The notes: generated by a model from the sequence alone, not told the origin. A stretch of 64,000 bases of DNA from Alteromonas gracilis (GCF_002993325.1 NZ_PVNO01000013.1:62001-126000), one strand, 5' to 3'. Positions 55,550 through 64,000 are shown, counted from the stretch's first letter. Numbers and translations are program-made.

Positions 55550-56230
55550 CTAAAGAGGCCACCAAGCCGAATCAAAGAACTTAGTTAACCAACCCTTTTC
55601 TTGAGCTCGTGCAAAACTTCCCGTGCCCGAATATTGAATGCGCGCATTCGCGACCTTGGTTGACACAATTTCATTTTCAGGGCTGATATCGGCTGGACGA
55701 ATAATGCCGGTCAAACGTATATATTCGTCACCCTGGTTCAGTGTTAGCCACTTTTCACCACGGATAACTAAATTGCTATTGGGAAGCACATCAACCACAG
55801 TTACCGAAATAGCGCCATTTAAGCTATTGCTTTGGTTCGCCGTTGCGTCTCCGCTAAAATCGCGAGACGAGCTTATTCCAAGCTGAATCGATTCGCCGCC
55901 GATATTGATTGCTTGTCCCGCTAACCCGGTAATAGGGTTAAGGTTTACATTTGAGTCTTTAGCTGTACTTGTGTCAGCAGATTTGCTGGCTTGCGTATTC
56001 TCGCTTAACGTAACGGTAATAATATCGCCCACTCTTCTGGCCGTAACATCCGAATAAAGATTATTTGCAAAATGTGAGCGAAACAGCGAACCGTCTTCAA
56101 CCACCGTTTCTCGCGGGTAATCGGGGATCACCGGCGCAAACGAAGGGTCGTTTGCCTGAACAGGTGGTTCACTAGTGCTGGCGCAGCCACCAATAATGAG
56201 CAGAGCAACAGTTAAACCTAGAATACGCAT
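55550..56230 (-). CDS. flgH: Flagellar L-ring protein FlgH
   Basis: Outer-membrane lipoprotein ring. It has 226 residues from ATG 56230 (MRILGLTVALLIIGGCAS), with a clear lipobox LIIGGC. An in-frame ATG at 56242 would add four residues and touch the flgG stop, but it lacks a ribosome site, whereas GGGTAG lies just before 56230. Conserved parts are SLFRSHFANNLYSDVTARRVGDIITVTL, EYIRLTGIIRPADI and GWLTKFFDSAWWPL (quoted in short pieces of the family pattern). Confidence 0.94.
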   Translation of the reverse strand: MRILGLTVALLIIGGCASTSEPPVQANDPSFAPVIPDYPRETVVEDGSLFRSHFANNLYSDVTARRVGDIITVTLSENTQASKSADTSTAKDSNVNLNPITGLAGQAINIGGESIQLGISSSRDFSGDATANQSNSLNGAISVTVVDVLPNSNLVIRGEKWLTLNQGDEYIRLTGIIRPADISPENEIVSTKVANARIQYSGTGSFARAQEKGWLTKFFDSAWWPL

Positions 56231-56241
56231 GATGCTACCCA

Positions 56242-57030
56242 TTAAAGTTGCTGAATAACTTGACCAAGCATTTGGTCTACCGACGAGATAACTTTTGAGT
56301 TCATCTCATACAAACGCTGACTTTCAATTAAGTTAACCAACTCTTCGGTTACGTTTACGTTAGAGGTCTCTAGCGTGCCTTGAGAAATGTATCCCAATCC
56401 TTGCAGACCGGGGATGCCTTGAATAGGCGCGCCACTTGAGGCCGTCTCTACAAATAGGTTTTGTCCTGTGGGCTGCAATCCAGTAGGGTTAACGAAATCT
56501 GAAATGTTTAGCTGTCCCAATACCTGCGGTTCGGCTTGCCCTCGAATGCTTACGCTAATTTCACCATCTTGCGAAATAGTAATTTGCTGAGCATCTTCAG
56601 GAATAGCGACTTCAGGCTGAAGTAAAAAGCCCGCGCCAGAGGTCACAATTTGCCCTTGGTCATTTAACGAGAACTGACCATTTCTTGTATAGGCAATGGT
56701 CCCGTCCGGCTGAAGTATTTCAAAATAACCACGGCCTTGAATAGACATATCAAGGGCATTTTCAGTGGTTAATAGATTACCCTGGGTATGCGCTTTTTGT
56801 GTAGCAACGACCTTGGAACCTGAGCCTAGCATTAAACCTGAAGGTAATTCGGTATCGGCAGAGGATCGCCCGCCCGGTTGATTAATATTTTGATAAAGCA
56901 AATCTTCAAATACCGCGCGGTCTTTCTTAAAGCCCACGGTTGAAGCGTTTGCAAGGTTGTTCGACACCACTGCCACGTCAGTTTGTGCGGCATCTAGGCC
57001 TGTTTTACTAATCCACAATGCTGGATGCAT
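56242..57030 (-). CDS. flgG: Distal rod protein FlgG
   Basis: 262 residues from ATG 57030: MHPALWISKTGLDAAQTD with the rod-protein motif NNLANASTVGFKK, ALDMSIQGRGYFEI in the middle, and the C-terminal NVNVTEELVNLIESQRLYE. The frame continues 28 codons upstream to 57114, but that part overlaps flgF, and the good ribosome site (GTCGGAGGTTAAC) fits 57030. Confidence 0.96.
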   Translation of the reverse strand: MHPALWISKTGLDAAQTDVAVVSNNLANASTVGFKKDRAVFEDLLYQNINQPGGRSSADTELPSGLMLGSGSKVVATQKAHTQGNLLTTENALDMSIQGRGYFEILQPDGTIAYTRNGQFSLNDQGQIVTSGAGFLLQPEVAIPEDAQQITISQDGEISVSIRGQAEPQVLGQLNISDFVNPTGLQPTGQNLFVETASSGAPIQGIPGLQGLGYISQGTLETSNVNVTEELVNLIESQRLYEMNSKVISSVDQMLGQVIQQL

Positions 57031-57076
57031 GTTAACCTCCGACGTTGCACAAGGGGCAACGATGATAAAAATTCTA

Positions 57077-57820
57077 TTACAAGATGCGCAGCAATTGATT
57101 ACCGCGAGTATCAAGCTCTTCAGCCTGTTTCATTACTTTTACTTGAAGTTCGTAATGACGCTGTAGACTTATCATGTCTACCATTTCTTCAACTGCGTTC
57201 ACGTTTGAACCCTCAAGCATGCCGGACATCACTTTGACGTTGGCGCTAGCTGGTGCAACTGAGCCGTCTTCCATGCGAAATAAGCCGTCGTTACCTCGCT
57301 CCATATCTGCATAGTTAGGGCTAACTAACTTAAGGCGACCCACATCTTCGATAACGTTCGCTGGTGCGCCTAACTGTCTCATCGACAGCGTTCCGTCTGA
57401 GGCAATGTTTAGGTTGTCTAAAGGAACGGGTAAGAAAATAGGCCCGTTATCACCAAGCACTACGCGATCGTGAATGTCTGTCAAAATTCCGTCGTCGCCC
57501 AGTTTAAAATTGCCGTCTCTTGAATAAGCTTCTTGACCGTTTTCATCTTGAACCGCAAACCAACCATCCCCTTGAATTGCCACGTCCAAATCGCGGTCGG
57601 TCTTAATCATTGGGCCCGACTCATAATTATTTGAGGGACTTTCTGTCATAGAAAAAACGCGGGTCGGCAAGCCTTCGCCATAAGCTGGCATAGAGCGCGC
57701 CTGCTCTAATTGAGCTCTGAAACCAGTAGTTTGTGCATTGGCTAAGTTGTTGGCCCTAATCCCTGTTCCTAATAGGTCTTGGGATGCGCCGCTTGCTGCA
57801 ATGTAGAGAAGTTTGTCCAT
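57077..57820 (-). CDS. flgF: Proximal rod protein FlgF
   Basis: 247 residues from ATG 57820 (MDKLLYIAASGASQ), with NNLANAQTTGFRAQLEQ, DLDVAIQGDGWFAVQ and the C-terminal NVNAVEEMVDMISLQRHYE. A longer frame to 57952 is rejected, because a sigma-54 promoter (57860-57875) lies inside the extension and the family starts at MDKLL. It is the first gene of the flgF-L operon. Confidence 0.95.
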   Translation of the reverse strand: MDKLLYIAASGASQDLLGTGIRANNLANAQTTGFRAQLEQARSMPAYGEGLPTRVFSMTESPSNNYESGPMIKTDRDLDVAIQGDGWFAVQDENGQEAYSRDGNFKLGDDGILTDIHDRVVLGDNGPIFLPVPLDNLNIASDGTLSMRQLGAPANVIEDVGRLKLVSPNYADMERGNDGLFRMEDGSVAPASANVKVMSGMLEGSNVNAVEEMVDMISLQRHYELQVKVMKQAEELDTRGNQLLRIL

Positions 57821-57859
57821 GACTGACTTTTGACTCTGATTAAACCTTAAACAAGATTT

Positions 57860-57875
57860 TGCAAAGGCAATGCCA
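57860..57875 (-). promoter_or_regulatory. Sigma-54 promoter of flgF-L
   Basis: Minus strand TGGCATTGCCTTTGCA, with GG and GC at canonical spacing, 39 bases upstream of the flgF ATG. It separates the distal rod, ring and hook-associated genes from flgB-E. Confidence 0.82.
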
Positions 57876-57934
57876 ATCTGTTGATATTTGGCACTATTGG
57901 AGAAGATAGAAGTTACTGAATTGAAATATAAAGA

Positions 57935-57976
57935 AAAATAAAAAGGCCGCAATGATGCGACCTGTCATTTTGCGGT
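57935..57976 (-). terminator. Terminator after flgE
   Basis: Minus strand CCGCAA pairs with TTGCGG (57948-57976) and is followed by CCTTTTTATTTTT. It ends the flgB-C-D-E transcript just before the flgF promoter. Confidence 0.65.
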
Positions 57977-57981
57977 GTTTT

Positions 57982-58005
57982 TCAGGCGCCTTTACACGCC
58001 TGAAG
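57982..58005 (-). other. Second hairpin in the flgE-flgF gap
   Basis: TTCAGGCG/CGCCTGAA, perfect 8-bp stem with an 8-base loop, immediately upstream (in transcription order) of the T-tailed hairpin. With that hairpin it may act as a double terminator or stabilise the flgE transcript end. Confidence 0.55.
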
Positions 58006-58046
58006 ATTGCCGCTTTATTGCCTCAGATTCTGAAGCTTGCCGTTAA

Positions 58047-59432
58047 CTATCGAATGTTAAGGATAGTCTGATTCAGTGAGTTATTTACCTCAAGGGCTCG
58101 TGAGTTAGCCTGGAAGTTACGTTGAGCAATGATCATATCAATTAGCTCTGTAGTCAGGTTAACATTAGCTTGCTCTAACGCGGACGAGTTGATCTCACCA
58201 AACGTGCCGGTTGTTGCTTCACCCGCTAGTGCTTCACCTGATAGAATACTCTCTTTCCACTGAGTGCTGCTCTCTTGTGTCAGACCTTGTTCGTTAGAGA
58301 AACGAACTAGCGCAACACGCACGATGGGCTCAGAAGTACCGTTTGAGAACGTAGCGCGGACCAAGCCGTCAGGACCGATATCTATACCCGTAAGACGACC
58401 TACTGGCAAACCATCTTGCTCTAGTGACGTGACCTCAAACGCTGATGCAAACTGGGTCGGTTCGTTCGGCGTGGCATTATTAACGTCTAAGTTGAAGTCA
58501 ATACTAATTTGCTGCGTTGGATCTGAACCATTGGCCAGAATACCTGCGCCCAGCGCTTCCGTTTGCATCTTAAAGTCTAAGGTTGGCAATCCATCGGGTG
58601 TCTCCATACCTGAAAAATCACCGCCTTGAGAGAAAATAAGTTTAGATGCCGTTACTGCGTTACCGGTATTACCGCCAACGGTGTTAACCGCTGTAGCAGG
58701 ATCGGTATCCGCGCCGGTAGAGTCCGTCATATCAACAAGGGTGTCGTCGATTGCTGTGGCAACATACCATTCGTTGTCTACACCTGCTGCGCCATCTTTT
58801 ATAAAGTAATAAGTCATTACATGGCTATCGCCGAGCGAGTCGTATACGGTTACTGATGTAGCAGCGTTGTAAGTCAAAGGGTCATCAGGGTTGAAATCTT
58901 GTGGATCTAAACCTGCATCGCCAGCTGGTAGGTTCATTCGAATATCTACCTCTGAAGTCTGTTGCGGAGAACCTGAAGAATCAGGAATACGCACTGGCTC
59001 TGTCGTACTTAGCGCAACGGAAGCACTGGTACCATCCGCATTAACCGGGAAACCAAGAAGGTTGTCACCGTTACTATTTACAACGAAATTGTCACTGTCT
59101 AATTTAAACTGACCCGCTCGCGTGAAAGAAAAATCTCGCGATGTAATTTCAGGTACCGTAGCAAAGAAACCATTGCCGGTTATCGCTAAATCTAGTGATG
59201 TATTAGTAAACTGAAGGCTACCTTGTGAAAACTGCTGAGCAACCTCTTGAGTTAAAACACCGTCACCCACTTTTGTTTTGCCGCCTGCAAGAAGAGATGC
59301 CGCATAAACATCACCAAATTCAGCACGAGACTCTTTGAAGCCAACAGTATTTACGTTTGCGATGTTGTTGGCTGTTACATCCAAATCTTTTTGTGCGGCT
59401 GAAACGCCACTCAGTGCAATATTAAAAGACAT
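58047..59432 (-). CDS. flgE: Flagellar hook protein FlgE
   Basis: 461 residues, a common Vibrio/Alteromonas length. N-terminal SFNIALSGVSAAQKDLDVT with NNIANVNTVGFKESRAEF, LDLAITGNGFFA, and C-terminal NVNLTTELIDMIIAQRNFQ. The hook forms the universal joint between rod and filament. It starts 14 bases after flgD. Confidence 0.96.
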   Translation of the reverse strand: MSFNIALSGVSAAQKDLDVTANNIANVNTVGFKESRAEFGDVYAASLLAGGKTKVGDGVLTQEVAQQFSQGSLQFTNTSLDLAITGNGFFATVPEITSRDFSFTRAGQFKLDSDNFVVNSNGDNLLGFPVNADGTSASVALSTTEPVRIPDSSGSPQQTSEVDIRMNLPAGDAGLDPQDFNPDDPLTYNAATSVTVYDSLGDSHVMTYYFIKDGAAGVDNEWYVATAIDDTLVDMTDSTGADTDPATAVNTVGGNTGNAVTASKLIFSQGGDFSGMETPDGLPTLDFKMQTEALGAGILANGSDPTQQISIDFNLDVNNATPNEPTQFASAFEVTSLEQDGLPVGRLTGIDIGPDGLVRATFSNGTSEPIVRVALVRFSNEQGLTQESSTQWKESILSGEALAGEATTGTFGEINSSALEQANVNLTTELIDMIIAQRNFQANSRALEVNNSLNQTILNIR

Positions 59433-59446
59433 TATTGATTCTCCTA

Positions 59447-60133
59447 CTAACTGCCGATTTGAATGACGTCATCAAGATTGATACTGACATCACCATCCAA
59501 ATTTAAAATTACGCCTTGGCCTCTACTTGCCAAACTTACACTTCCAACATGACGATTAACTGCTGTGTTTAGCTGAACACCTTCACCATTTAACTCTCCA
59601 GTGGCGCTGATAACATATTCACCGGGTGCCATTAAATTGCCATGTTTGTCTTTGCCGTCCCATTCAAACTCAATGTTGCCAGCACTTTGCGTACCTGCAT
59701 CAATGGTTTTAATTACTTCGCCAAATTGGTTTTCGATACTTATCGTCATGTTTTGAACCGTCTTTTCGTTCACCACCACACCCGACAAACCGTCTCCTTC
59801 AGAGGCCATGAAGCCAACATTGCCTTGAACAAGCACGTTCTGACCTATCAGACTAGATGCTTGGAGCGCCTGGTTCGAGGTCATTGAAGCGGCAAACGAC
59901 TCGAATTTTTCATTAAGTTGAGATATGCCATCAGCCATCGTGAACGACGTCATTTGCGCCACCATTTGGTCATTGTCTACTGGCGCCGTGGGGTCTTGGT
60001 TGGCAAGCTGCTCTGTAAGCATCGAGAAAAAGTCTTCCTGCGTAAGCTGTTGCTCGGTGCCATCGGCAATTTTGACGGTTTCTTCCTGCCAATACATGTC
60101 AGTATTTAAGCCGGTGTTATTTATAGTATTCAC
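59447..60133 (-). CDS. flgD: Hook assembly scaffold FlgD
   Basis: Hook cap protein, 228 residues. N-terminal QEDFFSMLTEQLANQDPTAP and DNDQMVAQMTSFTMADGISQLN; the C-terminal half has the tudor/FnIII-like FlgD fold (FEWDGKDKHGNLMAPGEYVI). It starts 31 bases after flgC. Confidence 0.95.
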   Translation of the reverse strand: MNTINNTGLNTDMYWQEETVKIADGTEQQLTQEDFFSMLTEQLANQDPTAPVDNDQMVAQMTSFTMADGISQLNEKFESFAASMTSNQALQASSLIGQNVLVQGNVGFMASEGDGLSGVVVNEKTVQNMTISIENQFGEVIKTIDAGTQSAGNIEFEWDGKDKHGNLMAPGEYVISATGELNGEGVQLNTAVNRHVGSVSLASRGQGVILNLDGDVSINLDDVIQIGS

Positions 60134-60164
60134 TGATTAATCCTCACAAAATTCAAGCGGCTAA

Positions 60165-60587
60165 TTATTGCCCTTGACCAAGCTGCAATACGCGACGAAA
60201 GATGCGTTTTGTTGTATCAGCTACCTGAACGTTTGTTTCATAGGCTTTAGATGCAGACATCATGTTTGCCATCTCTTCCACTATGTTTACGTTAGGCTTA
60301 TATATGTAGCCATTTTCATCTGCCATTGGGTTGTTAGGTGCGTATTCAACTTGAAGCGGAGCATCGCTTTCAACAATACCTTTCACCTGAACACCCGCAC
60401 CTTTTGACTGATCGCGCATCGCATCTTGTAACGCTGTAGCAAAAACAGGATGACGTGCTCGGTATGTCTCGTCATAGCTGCTGCTAACCGAGTTTGCGTT
60501 GGCAATATTACTGGCCGTGGTATTTAGGCGTACGTTTTCGGCTTCCATACCCGTGCTCGAAATTTGCATTACGTTAAATAAACTCAT
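60165..60587 (-). CDS. flgC: Proximal rod protein FlgC
   Basis: 140 residues: FNVMQISSTGMEAENVRLNT with ASNIANANSVSS, YAPNNPMADENGYIYKPNVN and VEEMANMMSASKAYETNVQV. All are standard for FlgC. It starts 2 bases after the flgB stop. Confidence 0.96.
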   Translation of the reverse strand: MSLFNVMQISSTGMEAENVRLNTTASNIANANSVSSSYDETYRARHPVFATALQDAMRDQSKGAGVQVKGIVESDAPLQVEYAPNNPMADENGYIYKPNVNIVEEMANMMSASKAYETNVQVADTTKRIFRRVLQLGQGQ

Positions 60588-60589
60588 GA

Positions 60590-61024
60590 CTATTGACCTC
60601 CTGAGCTAAGCGCTTTTTTCATGCCTTTGATTTTTCCATTTAAAAATTCGAGGCTGGCTTGGTAGCGCAATCCATTGTCTAAAAATCGATTTCTTTCCGC
60701 TTGCACTTCCACCGTATTGCCGTCTCCGGTATCTGGCTGAGTTGGCACGCGATATTGCATGTCAAAGTTTGCCGCTACAGACGAAGGATTGCCGCTTAAG
60801 TGGCGATCATTTGTCCGCACTAAGCCGGAAGAAGCACGACTAGATGAATGGCCTGACGCCTCTTGCATTGCAGACTGCATCGCCTTGTTAAAGTCGATAT
60901 CCCGCGCTTTGTATCCAGGCGTATTCGCATTCGCTAGATTCCCTGAAATCACTTCCATACGCTCTGTGCGTATCTTTAGTGCTGACTCGTGAAAGCCAAC
61001 CAGTTTATCTAGGTTTATAGCCAT
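60590..61024 (-). CDS. flgB: Proximal rod protein FlgB
   Basis: 144 residues: INLDKLVGFHESALKIRTER with SGNLANANTPGYKARDIDF and a C-terminal ERNRFLDNGLRYQASLEFLN. It is the first gene of flgB-C-D-E, preceded by the sigma-54 promoter at 61123-61138. Confidence 0.95.
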   Translation of the reverse strand: MAINLDKLVGFHESALKIRTERMEVISGNLANANTPGYKARDIDFNKAMQSAMQEASGHSSSRASSGLVRTNDRHLSGNPSSVAANFDMQYRVPTQPDTGDGNTVEVQAERNRFLDNGLRYQASLEFLNGKIKGMKKALSSGGQ

Positions 61025-61122
61025 ACAATGACCTCTGACATACTTAAAAACATTTATGGTGACAATATTAGGAGAATACGGCCTTGCCTATTTTCGTTTA
61101 ACTGTCGTTTGTGAAAATAGTT

Positions 61123-61138
61123 AGCAAGGCAAATGCCA
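61123..61138 (-). promoter_or_regulatory. Sigma-54 promoter of flgB-E
   Basis: Minus strand TGGCATTTGCCTTGCT, with GG and GC at canonical spacing; predicted start near 61112, about 88 bases upstream of flgB. Confidence 0.8.
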
Positions 61139-61182
61139 TAATGATTTTTTGACGGGAATTTTGAGGACGGGGATTCGAACTA

Positions 61183-61201
61183 ATCCAAAAAAACTTTGGA
61201 T
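61183..61201. repeat. Inverted repeat downstream of cheR
   Basis: ATCCAAA (61183-61189) pairs with TTTGGAT (61195-61201) in the cheR-flgB gap. No T-run lies beyond it in the cheR direction, so it is a doubtful terminator. Confidence 0.35.
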
Positions 61202-61221
61202 ATTCAAATCCCTAAGCTAGA

Positions 61222-62052
61222 TCATTTTTTTTGGTAGTAAAGTCCAGGGTGGCACTTGACCATACTGTAGGTCGAGCTCGCAGCACTGATTGACTCGGAA
61301 GCGCCAAGGAAAAGTATGCCTTCAGGCTGCAGCTGCCCGGCAATTTGTTGCAGTATGCGCTGTTTTACGTCAGCCGAGAAGTAAATCAACACGTTGCGAC
61401 AAAAAACGATATCAAAACGGCCCAGCGAAGCATAGCTTGTAAGCAGGTTTAGACTTTTAAAAGTCACCATGCGACGCACCTCAGGTTTAACCTGCATCAT
61501 GCCGTTGTCGCCTTGTTGGAAAAAGGTTTGTCTCCGCTGAGGCGATAAACCTCTGGCAAGAGATAATTCGTCGTAAAGTCCAAGTTCGCACTTTTGCAGC
61601 ATTTCCGACGATAAATCGGTAGCAACTATTTCAACACCGGCTCTCAGAGCACCGGGGCGCTGTCGTTGATATTCAAGAACAGACATGGCAATAGAGTATG
61701 GCTCTTGTCCAGAAGAACATGCGGCACTCCAAATGCGTATCCTTTGATTTTTAGTTGAAAGTGAGGGGAGCAAGTTATTCACAAGGAGATCAAAGGGATA
61801 GTTATCGCGAAACCACAGCGTTTCATTGGTGGTCATCGCATCAATTACGCTTTGAAGCAACGTTCGGTCAAACCCGCGAACCACGACATCAATCAGCTCA
61901 TCAGCTGATTCATACTTATGCTTGTAAAGTAAAGAAGCTAATCGGCTGCGAACGAGGTACTGTTTATTTTCTCCCAGCACTATCCCACATTGCTTCTCTA
62001 AGAACTCCCGGAACTTCAAGTAGCTTGCTGGCGAAACATCTTTATTAGCCAA
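61222..62052 (-). CDS. cheR: Chemotaxis protein methyltransferase CheR
   Basis: Methylates glutamates of chemoreceptors with SAM. It has 276 residues: an N-terminal helical CheR_N domain, IWSAACSSGQEPYSIAMSV (SAM motif I), VATDLSSEML, and FDIVFCRNVLIYF. It lies 15 bases after cheV. The cheV-cheR pair next to flgB and divergent flgA matches the Vibrio/Shewanella order. Confidence 0.95.
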   Translation of the reverse strand: MANKDVSPASYLKFREFLEKQCGIVLGENKQYLVRSRLASLLYKHKYESADELIDVVVRGFDRTLLQSVIDAMTTNETLWFRDNYPFDLLVNNLLPSLSTKNQRIRIWSAACSSGQEPYSIAMSVLEYQRQRPGALRAGVEIVATDLSSEMLQKCELGLYDELSLARGLSPQRRQTFFQQGDNGMMQVKPEVRRMVTFKSLNLLTSYASLGRFDIVFCRNVLIYFSADVKQRILQQIAGQLQPEGILFLGASESISAASSTYSMVKCHPGLYYQKK

Positions 62053-62067
62053 TGCTATGTTGCTCCG

Positions 62068-62997
62068 TTATTCGCACTTTGTCATTAACCATTTTTGTAC
62101 CGCAGTAGCAAGTTCATCAGGGTGAAATTTAGCGATGAAATCATCGGCGCCCACTTTTTGAACCATTGCTTGGTTGAACACGCCGCTCAATGAGGTGTGT
62201 AGAACAACATGCAGCTTTTGTAATTCAGGCGTATTTTTTATTTCCGCAGTTAAGGTATATCCATCCATTTCTGGCATTTCAATATCTGAGACTAAAACAC
62301 CAACACGATTGGTAACGTCGCCATATTCCTCTGCAATTTCTTTCAACCTGTTTAATGCTTCCAAACCATTTTTAGCAAGCTCTATTTCAAGCCCAAGGGA
62401 TGTGAGTGCTTTTTTAACCTGATTTCTCGCCACAGATGAGTCATCGGCAATAAAGATTATTTTATTTTCTTGACCTTCGGTTGTTAACCCTTCGGCCACT
62501 TCAGCACTTACCTCTGCGTTAAGAGGTGAAATCTCATTGAGAATTTTCTCTACATCGAGAATTTCAATAAGTTCATTTTCTACCTCTGTCACCGCCGTTA
62601 AGTAGCTGGCGCGGCCAGTTCCTTGTGGAGGAGGCATGATCGCATCCCAGTTTGTATTGATAATGCGTTCAACAGCACCAACTAAAAAGCCTTGTACAGA
62701 GCGGTTGTATTCAGCGATAACGATAAAAGAATTAGAAATATCTTCTATTCTGCGGCCTTTGGTGGCCATACTTAAATCGATAACCGAAATGGTTTGACCA
62801 CGGATATGCGCGACCCCGCGAACCAACGGGTTGAGCTTTGGAATTGCGGTTAAAGGAGGGCATTGAAGCACCTCACGTACTTTGAACACGTTAATGCCGA
62901 AGCGTTGACGGCCATTAAGTCTAAAAAGCAGCAATTCTAAGCGATTCTGTCCAACGAGCTGAGTTCGTTGGTTAACTGAATCTAAAATACCCGACAT
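62068..62997 (-). CDS. cheV: Chemotaxis coupling protein CheV
   Basis: 309 residues: CheW-like domain (about 18-160: LLLFRLNGRQRFGINVFKVREVL; VRGVAHIRGQTISVIDL) joined to a receiver domain (about 178-305) with acidic D185/D186, the phospho-acceptor D238 in VLVSDIEMPEMDG and HTSLSG. It couples receptors to CheA and may act as a phosphate sink. It is divergent from flgA across a 270-base gap. Confidence 0.95.
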   Translation of the reverse strand: MSGILDSVNQRTQLVGQNRLELLLFRLNGRQRFGINVFKVREVLQCPPLTAIPKLNPLVRGVAHIRGQTISVIDLSMATKGRRIEDISNSFIVIAEYNRSVQGFLVGAVERIINTNWDAIMPPPQGTGRASYLTAVTEVENELIEILDVEKILNEISPLNAEVSAEVAEGLTTEGQENKIIFIADDSSVARNQVKKALTSLGLEIELAKNGLEALNRLKEIAEEYGDVTNRVGVLVSDIEMPEMDGYTLTAEIKNTPELQKLHVVLHTSLSGVFNQAMVQKVGADDFIAKFHPDELATAVQKWLMTKCE

Positions 62998-63016
62998 AGG
63001 TCACCTCTAAAAATAC

Positions 63017-63033
63017 TGGGCATGATCATTGCC
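63017..63033 (+). promoter_or_regulatory. Weak sigma-54-like sequence upstream of flgA
   Basis: Plus strand TGGGCATGATCATTGCC keeps GGCATG and TTGC at correct spacing, but lies about 235 bases upstream of flgA and just inside the cheV leader. Low confidence. Confidence 0.25.
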
Positions 63034-63086
63034 TCTGATAGTAAAGATAGACAATATCACTAAATTTTTGCAGGTCAAACGACAGA

Positions 63087-63109
63087 AAAATGACGCTAGG
63101 TGTCATTTT
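63087..63109. repeat. Inverted repeat in the cheV-flgA gap
   Basis: AAAATGAC/GTCATTTT, perfect 8-bp arms around a 7-base centre, between divergent cheV and flgA. It could be an operator; no T-run fits a terminator. Confidence 0.4.
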
Positions 63110-63267
63110 AGTGAGTTTAGTAATCTCAACCTTCGTTGAGTTGTTACACCTGCCAGGGAATCAGCGCTTATTGAATTTCAATACGCGCTTTACGATTTAA
63201 TCCAATGTGTCGCTGGACTGATGTTATTAAGCATAGTCAAAAACTCATAAACTGAACACGAAAAGTC

Positions 63268-63987
63268 ATGATGAAACGAATAAACAAAAAAATATACCTG
63301 TTGCTTACTCGCTTGCTTTCGTTTGTGTTGCTTGGAACATGTTCAACAAGCAGCCTAGCAGCACTGTCTAATCACGAAAAAGTTGAACAAGGCGCCAGAC
63401 AATATCTTTTAACTCAGCTTAACGACAGTGCGCAGGATACTAACATTGATGTCGATGTTGTGAAGATAGACGATCGGATAAATATTCCCAATTGTCCAAC
63501 AGGCTTTGAATACAATGTTTCCCAAGAAGCGTTGAGCCAGTCCTATATTTCAGTTCGAGTTAGTTGCCAAAATAACGACTGGTACTTATTCACCAGTGGT
63601 CAAGTTACTCGCACGAAGGAAATAGTGGTTACACAAGGTGCAGTAAGCCCGGGAACGGTGCTTACACCTTCAAATTTAGCGCTGGCTAAAGTTGACATAA
63701 GACGACTGCGTCACACCGCATTTACCGACATGGATGGACTTATCGGTGCAAGAATGAAACGAAGAGTGACAGATGGCCAAGCTATTCAATCAAATATGCT
63801 ATGCTTCGTGTGTAAAGGCGATAGAATAACAATTACTGCAGAAATTGCAGGAATGGAAGTTAAAACTGCCGGTATTGCCCAACAAGACGGCGTTGTCGGC
63901 GACAACATCAAGGTTTTAAATGCCAGTAGCAATAGGGCGATTATTGCAAGAGTCGCGAGCCCTGAAGAAGTCGTGATACACTTGTAA
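63268..63987 (+). CDS. flgA: Flagellar P-ring assembly chaperone FlgA
   Basis: Periplasmic chaperone for FlgI. It has 239 residues with a signal peptide (hydrophobic stretch about 9-24, likely cleavage after SSLA). The C-terminal SAF domain (about 110-180) includes VSPGTVLTPSNLALAKVDIRR, followed by MKRRVTDGQAIQSNML. Two Met codons open the frame (63268 and 63271). It is the only plus-strand flagellar gene in this part, divergent from cheV; flgM and flgN would be expected beyond the window. Confidence 0.93.
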   Translation: MMKRINKKIYLLLTRLLSFVLLGTCSTSSLAALSNHEKVEQGARQYLLTQLNDSAQDTNIDVDVVKIDDRINIPNCPTGFEYNVSQEALSQSYISVRVSCQNNDWYLFTSGQVTRTKEIVVTQGAVSPGTVLTPSNLALAKVDIRRLRHTAFTDMDGLIGARMKRRVTDGQAIQSNMLCFVCKGDRITITAEIAGMEVKTAGIAQQDGVVGDNIKVLNASSNRAIIARVASPEEVVIHL

Positions 63988-64000
63988 AAAGCTCGGTTAT

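Noticed and set aside
57821-57952. Longer flgF start at 57952
   Set aside because: The extension overlaps a sigma-54 promoter and is not part of the FlgF family, which starts at MDKLL.
61165-61190. tRNA 3'-end-like sequence (GTTCGAATCCCCGTCC on the minus strand)
   Set aside because: The expected T-stem does not pair and no acceptor stem or other arms are present, so it is most likely chance and not an attachment site.

Overview
The window is a flagellar and chemotaxis locus of a polar-flagellated gammaproteobacterium, most likely an Alteromonas-type member of the Alteromonadales. The reasons are the Vibrio/Shewanella-style order fliE-F-G-H-I behind flrA-flrB-flrC, several short flagellins (about 280 aa) ending in ALSLLG, a flaG-fliD-fliS block, flgB-L with cheV-cheR and a divergent flgA, and moderate G+C. 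No rRNA, tRNA, CRISPR array or insertion sequence was seen.

Layout. (1) 1-9587, minus strand: fliI (cut by the window edge), fliH, fliG, fliF, fliE, then the regulators flrC, flrB, flrA. (2) 9749-10543: a lone divergent flagellin. (3) 10718-41906: a glycan island of about 31 kb. On the plus strand are a CDP-glycerol-type cytidylyltransferase, pseF-pseG-pseI, a LicD protein, an ATP-grasp protein, a HAD phosphatase, and pseB-pseC. A GT8-methyltransferase pair (minus) then diverges from a six-gene operon (plus, 21378-26860). Last is a ten-gene minus-strand operon, 41906 down to 26995: a giant Maf glycosyltransferase, two GT2 enzymes with an extra C-terminal module, a third GT2, a TagF-like protein, and a CDP-glucose-derived C-methyl deoxysugar pathway. 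(4) 42081-48918, minus: fliT-like, fliS, fliD, flaG and three tandem flagellins. (5) 49158-50135, plus: a sialidase-like protein. (6) 50141-61024, minus: flgL to flgB. (7) cheR and cheV (minus) and flgA (plus).

The most notable content is in the island. Four consecutive genes (22610-26860) have the family set of the Campylobacter jejuni phosphoramidate pathway Cj1415-Cj1418: APS-kinase-like, PEP-synthase-like, class I glutamine amidotransferase and nucleotidyltransferase. Here they sit in a flagellin glycosylation locus, which suggests phosphoramidate-decorated flagellar glycans. The pseudaminic acid pathway has B, C, F, G and I but no visible pseH acetyltransferase; a formyltransferase-like gene and an ATP-grasp gene are candidates to modify that amine. 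A small Rossmann-like module of about 85 residues recurs on six otherwise unrelated enzymes of the island.

Regulation is readable by eye. Sigma-54 sites of the TGGCA-N6-TTGC type precede fliE, flrB, flgF and flgB. FliA (sigma-28) sites precede the three tandem flagellins and pseB, and a back-to-back pair lies between the GT8 gene and the phosphoramidate operon; a FliA-type -10 also precedes the first island gene. Glycan supply therefore appears to be timed with late flagellar genes. The island lies exactly between fliS/fliT and flrA, which are close neighbours in Vibrio and Shewanella, so it looks like a replaceable cassette in a conserved backbone.
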